Positions 1 through 9,685 of a stretch of 64,000 nt of DNA are shown piece by piece. The stretch is from Entophlyctis helioformis (lineage: Eukaryota > Chytridiomycota > Chytridiomycetes > Chytridiales > Chytriomycetaceae). The notes beneath the pieces were generated by a model. It saw only the letters and a list, made by a program, of their open reading frames with translations. It was not told where the DNA came from and ran no database searches. The position numbers and the translations under genes were made by a program. The number at the start of each line of letters is the position of its first letter. Positions within the stretch are counted from its first letter, which is position 1. The stretch covers positions 54,487 to 118,486 of the forward strand of contig JAHLKH010000074.1 in the NCBI GenBank assembly GCA_025526915.1, in the 5' to 3' direction.

Positions 1-440
1 CAAACGCGGTGGCATCATCACCATCAGCCACAGCAACCTGCCGTCCCGCTCAGGACGCAATTCCAATGCATCAGCTGCCCCGATGCTGCGCATGAAGCAG
101 GCCATCATCCGTCGTGCCGTCTTCATCTGCACGCTGTGCCAGTCAGCCACGCATTCGTTGGTGTCGCCTCTCTTGGCAACCCTTGTCTTGTGGACAGCAA
201 GCAGCGTCTCGTCTGTCAATCCACTCACCCTCTTCATCGTCGACTGCAACTACCGCGAGTGCCTGCTGGACATGGCGTGTTCAAGTGGATCCGGCCGTCG
301 ATGCTCTCAAGCCCTTGTGGATCAAAGCTCGCTGCCAGCATTGCCCAACCAGCCTCACGGCGCAACTCTGAGCCACCAATACGACCCGTGTCCCCAACCG
401 TGGCTGCGGTGTCTGTGGCTGCAAGCATGGACGACTTGAT
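1..440 (+). pseudogene. Truncated rhodopsin-like GPCR copy (3' part)
   Basis: The frame running through 83-300 matches the C-terminal third of the intact receptor at 560-2079: the LLRMK start of the post-loop segment, the IIRR stretch, the ICTL..THS extracellular turn, and the TM7 motif NPLTLFIVD followed by a Leu-Asp-Met tail. Compared with the intact copy about 15 residues are missing in frame, including the CWxP core of TM6, so the sixth membrane helix cannot form normally. The 5' part lies outside the window. After about position 300 similarity to the intact tail fades. I call it a decayed tandem duplicate; a divergent expressed receptor is unlikely because TM6 is gone. Confidence 0.7.
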
Positions 441-559
441 GCCATGGACTTTTAAGCTCTGGGTTCCATAGCCTTTTATACCTTTTGCGCCATTCCAATC
501 ACCCTTTCTGCAGACAAGCAATCCATCTGCTGCAAGCTGCTGGCCGACCATCATCGGCC

Positions 560-2079
560 ATGACGGCCGATGGCGCGTTTGACAAGGCACTTCTGGTCGT
601 CTGCATCTGTGGTGTCGTCCTCAACCTGCTGCTCATTGCCAGCATCGCCGGCTCGCAGCGTCTCCGGCCGCAGCCAGAAACCATCCTCAACGCATCCCTC
701 GCATGGAACGATCTCGTCTTTGCCCTGACAGTGGCTGCAAAGCATGCCATGATCCTCGCTCTTGGACGCGAGAACACGTTTCTGAGCAGCAGCTTTGGAT
801 GCAACGTTGATGCTGGCGTCATCAAAGGTCTTGCCATCACGTCCATCGCCACGCTCACGTAAGTCGCTGTCTGTTTGTGTCTTTCCATGGCGGTTCTGTG
901 GCTGCTGCGGCGGCGTCGACTGTCAGCTTGCCAGAATCAACGACGGCACCGTCTGCCAATCAGCCACCATCCAACAGCGGCGTCGGTCTGGATTCGCTCA
1001 GCTGGACTGACACGCGATCTCGTGGAATCTTTGTGCCGCGTCGCTGGCCGTTCTGCAGGTCGATTGCCATCTACCACTTCCTGCTCATCGTGCCAGACAC
1101 AAAGCGGCCGCCATCCATGCGGTCCATGTACATATGGGCAGCCAGCCTGTGGGTCTTTGGCGGCACGTGGTCTTGCCTGCCCATTCTCGCTGGCTCAGGC
1201 TACGTGATCCAGCCATCCAAGCTGTTCTGCTCCATCGACTACAGGTCGGCTGAAGTCAGTGTCCTCGTCGAGACAACGCTCGACGTGATCCTGTTCGCGG
1301 GATGCCTGATCGTCATTGCCGTCTGCTACGGCCTCATCCTGCTCAAGTTCGTGCGCATCAGCAACCGGATTGATGCTGCCTTCCAACGCATCAGTCGGCA
1401 GCTCGAGACAGCCGGGCTCGCTCTGAGCAGAGACTGCATAGTGTCGCCTGTTGCGAGACCACTCATGGCGAATGCTGCCGATGCTGCCGACCACCACCGC
1501 CTGCCGATCACCATGACATCTCAACCACCGTCCCTTGTGCTCGTCCAGCTGCCGCCATCTGCACAAACCGTCATGCCACATGCAACCAACACCAAGACAG
1601 CCGCGTCTGGCGTCCGCACTGCTGGAGTCTGGCCGGCACAGTCCAGACACAACAGGAAAGCAAGCAACTCGGCCCTACTGCGCATGAAAGTGGCCATCAT
1701 CCGTCGCACCATCGCGATCACAGCCGCCTTCAGTGTCTGCTGGATACCCTTCCTCATCTGCACGCTCTACCAAACATTCACGCACTCGTTCGTGTCTGCC
1801 ACCACGGACTCGCTCGTGATCCTCATGGCAGGCTCGGCCGTCGTGGTTAACCCCATCACCTTCTTCATCGTCGATGTGCGTTACAAGGCGTCGCTGGCCG
1901 ACATGGTGAGGTCGACGTGCAGAGGGCGGCTGGCAGGACAGTCGCTCTCGTCGCTCGATCCCTCCAGATCTTCAAGGCAGTCCTTGAGTGTTGCTGATCA
2001 GTACTCGTCTGACACTGACGGCGACGACTACAGCGCATTCGCTGCGGACATGGCGCTTGGTGCCTCACACGTGCAATGA
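560..2079 (+). CDS. Rhodopsin-like (class A) seven-helix receptor
   Basis: Two exons, 560-858 and 1059-2079 (439 aa), joined by a phase-2 intron with GTAAGT donor and TTCTGCAG acceptor. The start is the first in-frame ATG, placing TM1 at about residues 9-30. TM2 has N.SLAWND, close to the class A LAxxD signature. TM3 begins with a Cys that can pair with a Cys in the second extracellular loop (LFCSID). TM6 has CWIPF and TM7 has NPITFFIVD, the NPxxY-type motif with Phe for Tyr. The DRY triplet at the end of TM3 is not conserved. There is no Lys in TM7, so retinal binding as in opsins is not expected. The third intracellular loop is long (about 150 aa). It is likely a plasma-membrane receptor; ligand and G protein are unknown. 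Decayed copies flank it on both sides. Confidence 0.8.
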
Positions 2080-2149
2080 AGGTGGATGGGGCATTGCATC
2101 CAGATCGTGTCTGCAGCCAAGGATCTGGGCTCTCTGCGCTTAGAACCAG

Positions 2150-2375
2150 CCTGGAAATACCCGCCGACACTTTTGAGCATCCGCTACTGTGGGTCTCGGT
2201 CGCTAGTGTGGTGTTCAACTCGCTGTTGATAGCGAGCAGCTCTCGCATGCGCCGATGCGGTGTTTGCGATGCCATGAACACACGCTCTTGGCGAGCAGGT
2301 CTGGCTGCGACGTCGATGCAGGCGTGCTCAAAGGGCTTGCGATTGCATCCATTTCCACGCTCATACTGCGTCCTT
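2150..2375 (+). pseudogene. GPCR first-exon remnant
   Basis: Reading frames around 2180-2235 give a TM1-like stretch (HPLLWVSVASVVFNSLLIAS) that aligns with TM1 of the intact receptor. 2303-2372, in another frame, gives CDVDAGVLKGLAIASISTL, matching the end of exon 1 of the intact gene. The middle of the exon (TM2) is missing, the frame is broken, and no second exon follows. This is a third, heavily decayed member of the tandem receptor group. Confidence 0.65.
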
Positions 2376-3080
2376 GAAGCCAAGGATACTGCGACGAAGC
2401 AGTGCTGCTGTTGTGAGTGCAGCAGCAGCAGCAACTCGACACTGATCTGGCCGGCTGCAGGTGCCTTGCATGGTGCTGCCTGCTCAGTGAAAGCCGCTCG
2501 TCGCTGTGAAGCTGCTGCTCGATCGGTGGTGGTGAAGGAGAAGGAGAAGGGGCAGCTGGCCAAGACAAACGTGCCACTGCATGGATCGTTGACGGATCTG
2601 GCCGCCATCGATGGCACGAGGGGAGTCGACCCGGAAGGGAGCATCACGAGACCAGCAGGGCCAGCGAGGCGGGCGACGATGAGACGCAGATCCGACGAGC
2701 GAGCCTTTCAGGATGGGCGGAGATGGCAGCTGCGGTGTGGCACACGTCACGAGGGAGCAGCAGCGGCGGACAGAACGTGCGCCTGTCCACGCTGCCAGAC
2801 CGACGGCATCGATGGGCTGTGGCACACGCCATCTGCTGGCATACGCTCTCACCTGCAGGCGGCACTGCAATCCAGCCAGTCCAGCCAGGCCAGCCAGTGG
2901 GCGGCAGTGTGGCGCAGTGGGCGATGGATGCCGATGTGCCGAGGCGACACGAGCAGCGATCAGCCGCCACAGAGACTGCCTGTGCACTGGGATCCGCTGC
3001 TGGCACACAGCTGCGCGTCCAAGTGCAGCCAGTCGAGCCGCTCGCAGTCGGTCTGCGTGCCAGCCAGCCCTCCCGACTCC

Positions 3081-3121
<41 letters not shown>

Positions 3122-3270
3122 CACACTCGCAGCAGAGCAGCACCAGCCTGCACAGCGTCGGATCTGTGACAGGCAGTGATGCAACACTGCCGGCACCTTG
3201 CAGCCAGCCAGCAGCCAGCCAGCCGGCCAGTTGAAGGCCAGCCAGATGTCACATGCGTCGGCTGACCACG
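2376..3270. other. Non-coding stretch upstream of the hexose transporter
   Basis: No frame here shows family motifs. The open frames on both strands are rich in Ala, Arg, Trp and Ser because of repeated CAGC, GCCAGC and GGCT words, and they change frame along the stretch. It separates the receptor relic from the transporter promoter. Confidence 0.6.
3084..3121. repeat. (TGGC)n tetranucleotide microsatellite
   Basis: About nine perfect TGGC units. Related GCCAGC words are scattered on both sides, and similar GGTT/GGCT tracts occur in the promoters of the duplicated beta-lactamase-fold gene. Confidence 0.95.
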
Positions 3271-3274
3271 TTTG

Positions 3275-3447
3275 GGCGGACGCATTTCCCGCCAGCCTCG
3301 CACAAATGTGCACAGAACGCGTTGCAGATGACATGCAAACGGCAGCCACGAGCAGCCGATGGCACGCCGATGGCACGCCGATGCGCCTGCAACAGGAGCG
3401 AGCGGCAGAGCAAACAGCATTGTCAGCGGGCGGGAAATGCGTCCGCC
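3275..3447. promoter_or_regulatory. Perfect 19-bp inverted pair of E2F-like sites
   Basis: 3275-3293 reads GGCGGACGCATTTCCCGCC and 3429-3447 is its exact reverse complement. Each contains TTTCCCGCC/GGCGGGAAA, the consensus bound by E2F/DP-type factors (SBF/MBF in many fungi recognise a related CGCG core). The pair lies 160-330 bp upstream of the transporter ATG. A regulatory role is inference from exact conservation and position. Confidence 0.5.
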
Positions 3448-3532
3448 AGCCAGTGTCACGCCTGCCCGCCCGTTCCGCTGCGTCAGTCACTCTCGCGCAG
3501 CCAGCCGACGCCTCTCCTGCAAGAGTCGCCGG

Positions 3533-3540
3533 CATATAAA
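3533..3540 (+). promoter_or_regulatory. TATA box of the hexose transporter gene
   Basis: CATATAAA lies 65-72 bp before the ATG at 3605, a usual place for a TATA element with a short leader. Similar TATA elements precede several other genes in this window. Confidence 0.6.
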
Positions 3541-3604
3541 GCCAGCCCGGCATCCCGCCCTGTCGTGCTCTCCAGTCAGTCACAGCAGCTCAACAACCAG
3601 CTCA

Positions 3605-5282
3605 ATGGCGACCAACACGTACAGTTTCGTCGTTGCTTTCGCCGCCGGTGTCGGCGGTCTCCTCTTTGGTTACGAGATCGGTGTCATTGGGTACGCACGC
3701 CATGCTCTTGAACGCTGCCACTCGCTCTGCCATTCGCTGTGCCGCCTGCGTGATTCAGCGACTGTCTGCCATTGCCAGTCACTGACACTGCCTGCCCACT
3801 CGCTGTGCCCACTCGCTGTGCACACGATCTGTCCGTCCTCTCGCCTCCACGCAACCTGCCACCACCAACAGTCAGGTTCTGTCCATGACGTCGTTCGCCA
3901 GCTACTTTGGCTACAAGTTCCTCAACGACAAGGGCGCTTGGGCCGAGTGCACGCCCGACAACTACCCCGCCGCCTGCACGGGCTACGCCGAGGACGTCAC
4001 CGGCTGGATCACGTTCACCTTCCTCATTGGCTGCGCTCTCGGTGCTCTCCTCGCGTCGATGATGGCCGACGGTCTTGGCCGCAAGTGGTCGATTCTCGTT
4101 GGTGGCTTCTTCTTCACGCTCGGCTCCGTCTTCCAGTGCATTGCCACCAACGTCCCGTTCCTGTACGCCGGCCGCCTGGTTGCCGGCTTTGGTGTCGGCA
4201 TCATGTCCATGTCCGTGCCGCTGTACATCTCCGAGACTGCGCCGACTGCCATCCGTGGCCGCCTCATCACGGTCTACCAGCTCATGATCACCATCGGCAT
4301 CTTTGTCGCCTCGGTCATCAACTCGATCATCATCCTGACCGCCGAGGGCAAGGGCGACATTGAGTGGCGTGCGGCCCTCGGTGTGCAGATGATCCCCGGT
4401 GTCATCCTCATGATCATCATGGTCTTCATGCCTTACTCGCCCCGCTGGCTCGCCAACCGCGACCGCGACACCGAGGCCATTGCCGTCCTTGCCAAGCTGC
4501 GCTCGCTCGACGTTGCGTCTGCGGCCGTGCAGGAGGAGTACCGCGAGATCAAGTCTGCCGTCGAGCTCGAGCGCCAGGTCGGCACCGCCTCGTGGCCCGA
4601 GCTCATGCGTCCCGGCATCATCAACCGCGTGTTCCTCGGCATCATGCTCCAGTTCTTCCAGCAGTGGACCGGTATCAACGTCATCCTGTACTACCAGTCC
4701 AACCTGTTCGAGCGCATGGGCATCGACGAGCGCCAGGCCCGCCTCACGTTCCCGCTCGCGTCCAACTTTATCAACTTTGTCGCCACGTTCCCGGGCATGT
4801 ACCTCATTGAGCGCATCGGCCGTCGCAAGCTGCTGCTCTTTGGTGGTGTCGGCATGGGTCTCTCGCACTTCTCGGTGTGCCTGTGGGTCGGTCTGTCCAA
4901 GACCACCCCCGCCCTCGCGTGGCTCGCCATCTTCTCGGTGTACTTCTTCTTCTTCTTCTTCGCCTCCACCTGGGGTCCCGTTGTGTGGGTGTACCAGTCC
5001 GAGATCTTCCCGCTCCGTGTCCGCGCCAAGGGCACCGGTGTGTCGACCATCTCCAACTGGTCGTGGAACGCCGTCATTGCCAAGATCACCCCCAAGATCA
5101 TTGCCAAGGTCGACTTCCTCGTCTACCTCATCTTCGGCTCGACCGGCATGCTCATGGCGCTCTTTGTCTACGTCTTCGTTCCCGAGACCATGGGCAAGTC
5201 GCTCGAGGAGATGGACGAGCTCTTTGGCTCTACCGGTGCCAAGAAGTCCGACGTTGAGTTTGCTGCCAAGCAGGCCAACTAA
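3605..5282 (+). CDS. Sugar-porter (MFS) hexose transporter
   Basis: Exons 3605-3690 and 3872-5282 (498 aa). The phase-2 intron splits the GVIG/QVLSMTSF junction at the TM1 loop. It is a full-length 12-helix major facilitator protein of the sugar porter family and moves hexoses across the plasma membrane. Visible signatures are GLLFGYEIGVIG in TM1, GRKWS in loop 2-3, YSPRWL before the central cytoplasmic loop, QQWTGINVILYYQ in TM7 (sugar-contact region), and PETMGKSLEEMDELF after TM12. No glucose-sensor-type long tail is present, so a transporter rather than a sensor. A 536-codon open frame on the other strand is a codon-bias shadow. Confidence 0.93.
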
Positions 5283-5391
5283 GCGATCGAGCATATTACC
5301 TGGCTTGATCGGTCTGTTACCTTCTACATACTATCATCACCCCCCTTCCACATTTAGTGTATTGCAACGATTGCCAATGAGAATAAACGGT

Positions 5392-5397
5392 CTGGCA
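5392..5397 (+). terminator. Poly(A) signal AATAAA of the hexose transporter
   Basis: AATAAA lies 110 bp after the transporter stop codon, before the antisense acyl-CoA-ligase relic begins. Confidence 0.5.
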
Positions 5398-5478
5398 CTC
5401 GAAACAACCAAGCTTGGCATTGCGGGTGTGATGGGGAACAGCAGTGGCCTTGGCTGTCATGGTCATCGTCGATCAGCA

Positions 5479-5752
5479 TCACTGTTGGGCAGAGGCAGTG
5501 GCAAGTTTGTCGCGGAGCACACGGCGCAGGATCTTGCCAGACGCCGCACGCGGGATGGCGTCGATGAACTGCACACCGCCACGCAGCTGCTTGTGCTGGG
5601 CGGCGTGATTCCGCGAGCTGGTCTGCAGGCTTGTCTGTCAGCTGGCATGTGGGACTTGGAGATCAGCGTCGGTGATGAGCAGCTTGGGACAGTCGACGAT
5701 GATCAAGCAGCCGTTGGCAGAGATGATCGCCAGCAAGAGGTTCGCTGATCCA
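5479..5752 (-). pseudogene. 4-coumarate-CoA-ligase-like (ANL superfamily) C-terminal relic
   Basis: On the minus strand 5640-5720 encodes a piece matching the A8 hinge region of acyl-CoA synthetases (NGCLIIVD..KLLI....QVP). After a splice-like CTGCAG at 5623-5628, the stretch 5622-5479 encodes HKQLRGGVQFIDAIP followed by SGKILRR, the A10 motif with the catalytic Lys, ending at a TGA. About 40-50 residues expected between these motifs are missing, as are the hinge Arg and the whole N-terminal domain. This is the broken end of an adenylate-forming enzyme. The hinge part is included in the inverted duplication and the A10 part is not. Confidence 0.7.
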
Positions 5753-5913
5753 TGGACAGGCATGCGGACATCCAGCCGGTGACTGCTGCTGCAACTGCTC
5801 GTGCAATGCGGATCATGCAGCCAGCCGGCAGCCACACAGCGGCTGTTGCGTTGCGTGGCTGGTGGCCGCTCACGGCAGACACTTGCTCGCATCCAACCAA
5901 CCGGCTGCTGTGG

Positions 5914-5952
5914 ACCAACCAACCAACCAACCAGCCAGCCAGCCAACCAGCC
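5914..5952. repeat. (ACCA)n/(AGCC)n tract
   Basis: Tetranucleotide run just upstream of the beta-lactamase-fold gene promoter. The corresponding GGTT/GGCT run in arm B differs in unit number, as expected for slippage since duplication. Confidence 0.9.
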
Positions 5953-6024
5953 GGCTGCTGTGGCCAATCGGCTGCGTGCGTGTCGGCAAAACGGATTTGG
6001 TGGCACAGACACTGCAGACACCGC

Positions 6025-6034
6025 GATATAAAAG
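6025..6034 (+). promoter_or_regulatory. TATA box, beta-lactamase-fold gene copy A
   Basis: GATATAAAAG about 95 bp before the ATG at 6128. It is identical in the duplicate copy on the other strand (16309-16318), so both copies keep a promoter. Confidence 0.65.
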
Positions 6035-6127
6035 CGGCTGCCCGGTTGCCTGCTCTGCTCCAAACCACCGCTCTCCACAGCCAACCACCTGCAATCCACA
6101 CCAACAACCACAATCCCACAACCAGCA

Positions 6128-6934
6128 ATGACCATCACGCTGCAGTCGTTCCCCGCCGGTCCCAACGGCTTCTTCCGCGCGCCGGTCCTCCTCACCGGCC
6201 CGACCGAGGCCGTGCTCATCGACGGCGGCTTCACGCTCAGCGACGGCAAGGCGGTCGCCGACGCCATCACGGCCAGTGGCAAGACGCTCACGACCATCTA
6301 CATCAGCCAGAGCGACCCGGACTACTACTTCAGCCTGCTGCCCATCAAGACGCTGTTCCCCAACGCCAAGGTGCTTGCGGCGTCGGCCACCATCGCCGCC
6401 ATCAACGCCAGCGTGCAGAAGAAGCTCGACGTGTGGGGTCCGCAGCTCAAGACCAACGGCCCGCAGACGCTCGCCGACGTGGTGATCCCGACGGCCTTTG
6501 ACGGCACGTCGCTGACCGTCGACGGCGAGACCATCGACATTGTCAGCGTGTCGATCCCCAACCGTCGCTACCTGTCTGTGCCGAGCCTCGGCGCCATCGT
6601 GGGCGGCGTGCTGGTGTTCTCTGGCGTGCATGTGTGGGTGGCCGACACTCCCACTCCCGAGCAGCGCGCCGTGTGGGTCGGCATCCTCGACGGTATCCTC
6701 GCACAGGGACCCAAGGTCGTTGTGCCGGGCCACATGAAGCCCGACGCGGCCGTCGGGGTGGATGCCGTGCGGTACACGCGCGATTACCTGGTTGCGTTCG
6801 AGGCGGAGCGCGCCAAGGCAGCCACCAGCGCCGAGCTCAACGCCGCCATGAGAGCGCTGTACCCGAATGCCGGCATGGAGGTTGCCCTCGACATTGGCGC
6901 CAAGGTCGTGCTCGGCGAGATGAAGTGGGGCTAA
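6128..6934 (+). CDS. Metallo-beta-lactamase-fold protein, copy A
   Basis: Single-exon gene, 268 aa. The start is the first ATG after the TATA box. The order of elements is that of a metallo-beta-lactamase fold hydrolase: EAVLIDGGF (first strands), the metal-motif strand ending IYISQSDPDYYF, a central LVFSGVHVWVAD, and VVPGHMKPD. In active family members the third strand carries THxHxDH; here the positions read SQSDPDY, so at least two metal-binding His are replaced. Only the Asp and the later PGH remain. The protein may be a non-canonical or non-hydrolytic member; some bacterial small-hydrolase relatives have a similar DPDYYF motif, suggesting bacterial ancestry (inference). The duplicate at 15409-16215 encodes an identical protein. 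Confidence 0.75.
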   Translation: MTITLQSFPAGPNGFFRAPVLLTGPTEAVLIDGGFTLSDGKAVADAITASGKTLTTIYISQSDPDYYFSLLPIKTLFPNAKVLAASATIAAINASVQKKLDVWGPQLKTNGPQTLADVVIPTAFDGTSLTVDGETIDIVSVSIPNRRYLSVPSLGAIVGGVLVFSGVHVWVADTPTPEQRAVWVGILDGILAQGPKVVVPGHMKPDAAVGVDAVRYTRDYLVAFEAERAKAATSAELNAAMRALYPNAGMEVALDIGAKVVLGEMKWG

Positions 6935-7895
6935 GCATGCCGTCTGTCTGTCCGTCAGTCAGTCTGTCACTCTGTCTGTCTCGCCCATCACAACCGCTCA
7001 TGAGCATCCGTACATATCATTCCCCCCCAATGAACCCATCGCACGCAATGCAAACTGCTCTGCTACCTTGCTCTGTCGTCTGGCTGCTCTCCAGGCTGTT
7101 CTCCAGGCTGCTCTCCAGACTCCTGATGCACCAACCAGCCACTCGGATGGCACTGCACATGCACTCACAGCAACTGCTCAACAATCTGCTCCATTGCGAC
7201 TGATCGGATGCCGTCATTGGCAGTCCTTGCAGCCACCGCATGCACTTGCAGCCCATTCACATGCAGCCAATGCTCGGATCGCCTGCCTGCCACACACACA
7301 CACGTCTGCGACTCGCACGCCAGCGACTGGCAGCACAGTCGATGGATGCCAGACTGGCCGTCCAACCACGAGTGGCAATCTCACTCAAACTCCGACGATG
7401 AGTTGACTCACCAGCCAGCCAATCAATGCTTTTCTTGTGTCTGTCCATGGCCGACACTCTGCCAAACTCCGACTGAGATGGATGGTTCGCTGGCATGGAT
7501 TGCTGTGTGGTGATCACATCAACCATGCAAGTGCAGTGTTGGCTGCTGGCAAGCGTCGCAGTCGTCCTTGCATCCACTCTCGGCCCATCATCGCTGTTGT
7601 GGAGCCGTTTGAGCAGGCGATGCGTGACACTGAGACATGCACGGACATTGTCGCAGTCGATGCCACACTGCCTCGCTTGCAGTGTCTGCCCTGATGGTCC
7701 GTGCAGCCAGCCACTCCATCCACATCCAGCAACACACCCCATCAAGTCAGCCAATGAGAATTCGGCGGAGTTGGGTCCAGATCCAGCAACACCAAAGTCG
7801 TCGCTGCAGCCAGACAAGCCAATGAGAATTCGGCAGACGCACAGTCGTGATGTGAATATTCATTGGTCTGTAACGATCGCCTCTCTCTCATCCCT

Positions 7896-9404
7896 CTATG
7901 CCTTGTCGGGATATGCCTGTCGACCAACAGTCAGCCAGCTTCCATGGCACTCATCACAGCAGATGCAAACACTCGTCTCGCTCACCTCCTTGGAATACGC
8001 GACCAGATCCGTGAACGACGGTCCAAGGTTGACCGTCAACGAATGGAACTCTTCGGGGGCCAGCTTGCTTCCCTTGTTGTAGATGACGTATCCATGGCGA
8101 TCAAAGAACTCGAGCATGTCCGTCGGCTTGCGACCAACGCGGATGATCCAGTTGGGTGCATACTCAAAGAACACCTGGTCGACGCCGTATGTGTCAAAGA
8201 GCGTCGTGGCACCTTCCAGCGCAAAGATCTCATAGCCCTGTGCGGTGTGAGGCGGGGATGCAGGAATGAACGGATGCATGGATGCAGGGATGCAACATGC
8301 AGCATGTCAGTCGCCAGCCTGTTCACGCTCAAGCAATCACTCATCGCTGCGTGCCTGGCAGTCCATCTTCATGTATGCGATCCGCTCCTTGACGACCGTG
8401 TCGATCGGCACAGTGTGGATCTCTTGTGCAAGGAACTTTTCGGGTCCGCCCTGGAAGACCCCAACCGACATGATGTTGCCGGGCTGGCTGCCGTCGGCCC
8501 GTGCACCTTCGTTCTTGGGCAGGATGATGCTGTTGCCGTAGTTGCCAATCTCAGAGTAGATGGTGCTCGAGTCTTCAACCACGCCTGCTCCCGCCGGAAC
8601 AAGGTACACCGACGACTCGCCCGACGTCTGGAACAGGCCCTCGTCGATGTTGGCCTGGATGCTTGCTGCGAGCATCTTGTAGTTGGACGGGGCCGGCTCG
8701 AAGCTGTACACTCGGAATCCCATCGCAGCAAAGAAGAGCGTGCACGAGCCGATGTTGCCACCAATGTCGACCTTCGCATCCAGGTCAGCCATCCAGGATC
8801 AGCATCAGGATCAGTGTCAAGGATCAGCACCAAGGCCAGCGTCACATCCCATGCTGTGGATGCTTCGCTGCAACGTACCACAGTCTTGGACTTGCCAGGC
8901 GTGTTCTTGATCAGCTCGAGTGCCTCCTTCTGCTTGATGCAGTCCTTCCAGAACCCAAACTCGCGAATCTCGGAGCTCACGACATCAAAGTTGTGGTGCA
9001 GATACATAAAGTACGATGGCTCGCTGCGTGTCTTGAACTTCTCGTACGTCGTGTCTGTGGTGTGTCCATGGCGGATGTGGCAGCAGCAGTCAGCTTGCTG
9101 TGCAGGATACACAGCTGCAGGACACACAGCTGCACGACACACGCACAACAGCAACACGCGAGCATGCTCACTCACTGTCATGCACGACTTCGTTGGACAG
9201 CTCGCGCAACAGCTTGGCGCGCCAAAAGTCGGGCGACTGGTATCCCGACGACACTGGCGTGACTGGACGGGCAATGAGCTTGTTGATGTGAGGGTGCCAT
9301 GCCCAGATGGCCGAGAACAGGACTGCGCACGCGACGGCAACGAGCACGGCTGCGCGGCGGTTGATGGCAAAGCCAGCAGGAAGAAGCTTGCGTCCCTTTG
9401 ACAT
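7896..9404 (-). CDS. FkbM-family SAM methyltransferase, type II membrane protein
   Basis: Five exons on the minus strand: 9404-9176, 9054-8879, 8771-8355, 8237-7986 and 7916-7896 (364 aa). Residues about 15-35 form a signal anchor, so the catalytic part faces the Golgi or ER lumen. The S-adenosylmethionine motif VDIGGNIGSCTLFF and the acidic strand VYSFEPAPSNY are followed by YMKMDCQ/GYEIFALEGA, the FkbM hallmark (normally KxDxEGxE). FkbM enzymes O-methylate sugars or other small substrates. Intron 3 starts with GC (CAG/GCACGC) rather than GT. The last exon is only 21 nt and adds AYPDKA; reading through gives another tail that ends at the same stop. It is divergent from the GT31 gene with a 281-bp shared promoter. 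Confidence 0.8.
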
Positions 9405-9685
9405 GACGGTGTGAGACAGAGTCACGGATGGATGGATGGATAGATAGATAGATGAAGGCAAGGACAGGCGCGACAAGATCATTCCATCTCGGTTTTATAT
9501 GGCACGACAAGTGCCAAACTCCGCTGTTGGGGCTGGTGGGCAGCCAGCAAAATCCCATCGCAACAATGATCACTCATCGAAATGCAGTCCCGAGCGTCCT
9601 TCCAAGGCTTGTTTGCCCGCCTGTCTCGCCCACAATAAGAATCGCCAAACCCACGACCCCTGCGCACTTTGCTGTTTCGACCACA
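9405..9685. promoter_or_regulatory. Divergent promoter, FkbM methyltransferase / GT31
   Basis: The two ATGs are 281 bp apart. A minus-strand TATA element (ATATAAAA, 9500-9493) lies about 90 bp upstream of the methyltransferase start. No clear TATA is seen for the plus-strand gene. A short GGAT/GATA-type tract lies at 9427-9452. Confidence 0.5.

Larger units (their letters stand above)
5649..7834 (+). repeat. Arm A of a 2.2-kb inverted duplication
   Basis: The sequence matches the reverse complement of 14510-16694 over its whole length with scattered substitutions and small indels. It holds part of the acyl-CoA-ligase relic, an ACCA-rich tract, the beta-lactamase-fold gene with its TATA box, and about 0.9 kb of non-coding DNA (6935-7834). 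The right end carries two 18-bp copies of AGCCAATGAGAATTCGGC at 7749-7766 and 7817-7834. The coding frames inside 6935-7834 show no recognisable protein. Confidence 0.92.

Noticed and set aside
560..2079. Opsin (light receptor) reading of the receptor gene
   Set aside because: TM7 has no Lys for retinal attachment, so only the class A fold is supported.
2076..3179. Plus-strand open frame of 367 codons after the receptor gene
   Set aside because: It crosses the receptor relic in changing frames and then runs through GGCT/CAGC repeats; no conserved domain and no consistent codon use.
3684..5294. 536-codon open frame on the minus strand opposite the hexose transporter
   Set aside because: It is the antisense shadow of biased third codon positions; the product is a Glu/Asp/Arg/His-rich string without family motifs.
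5914..5952. Tetranucleotide runs considered as a CRISPR-like or satellite array
   Set aside because: Units are four bases with no spacers; simple microsatellites that differ in length between the duplicated arms.
7863..9401. 512-codon plus-strand frame opposite the FkbM gene
   Set aside because: It runs through exons and introns of the minus-strand gene, which has SAM-binding motifs and phase-consistent splice sites.
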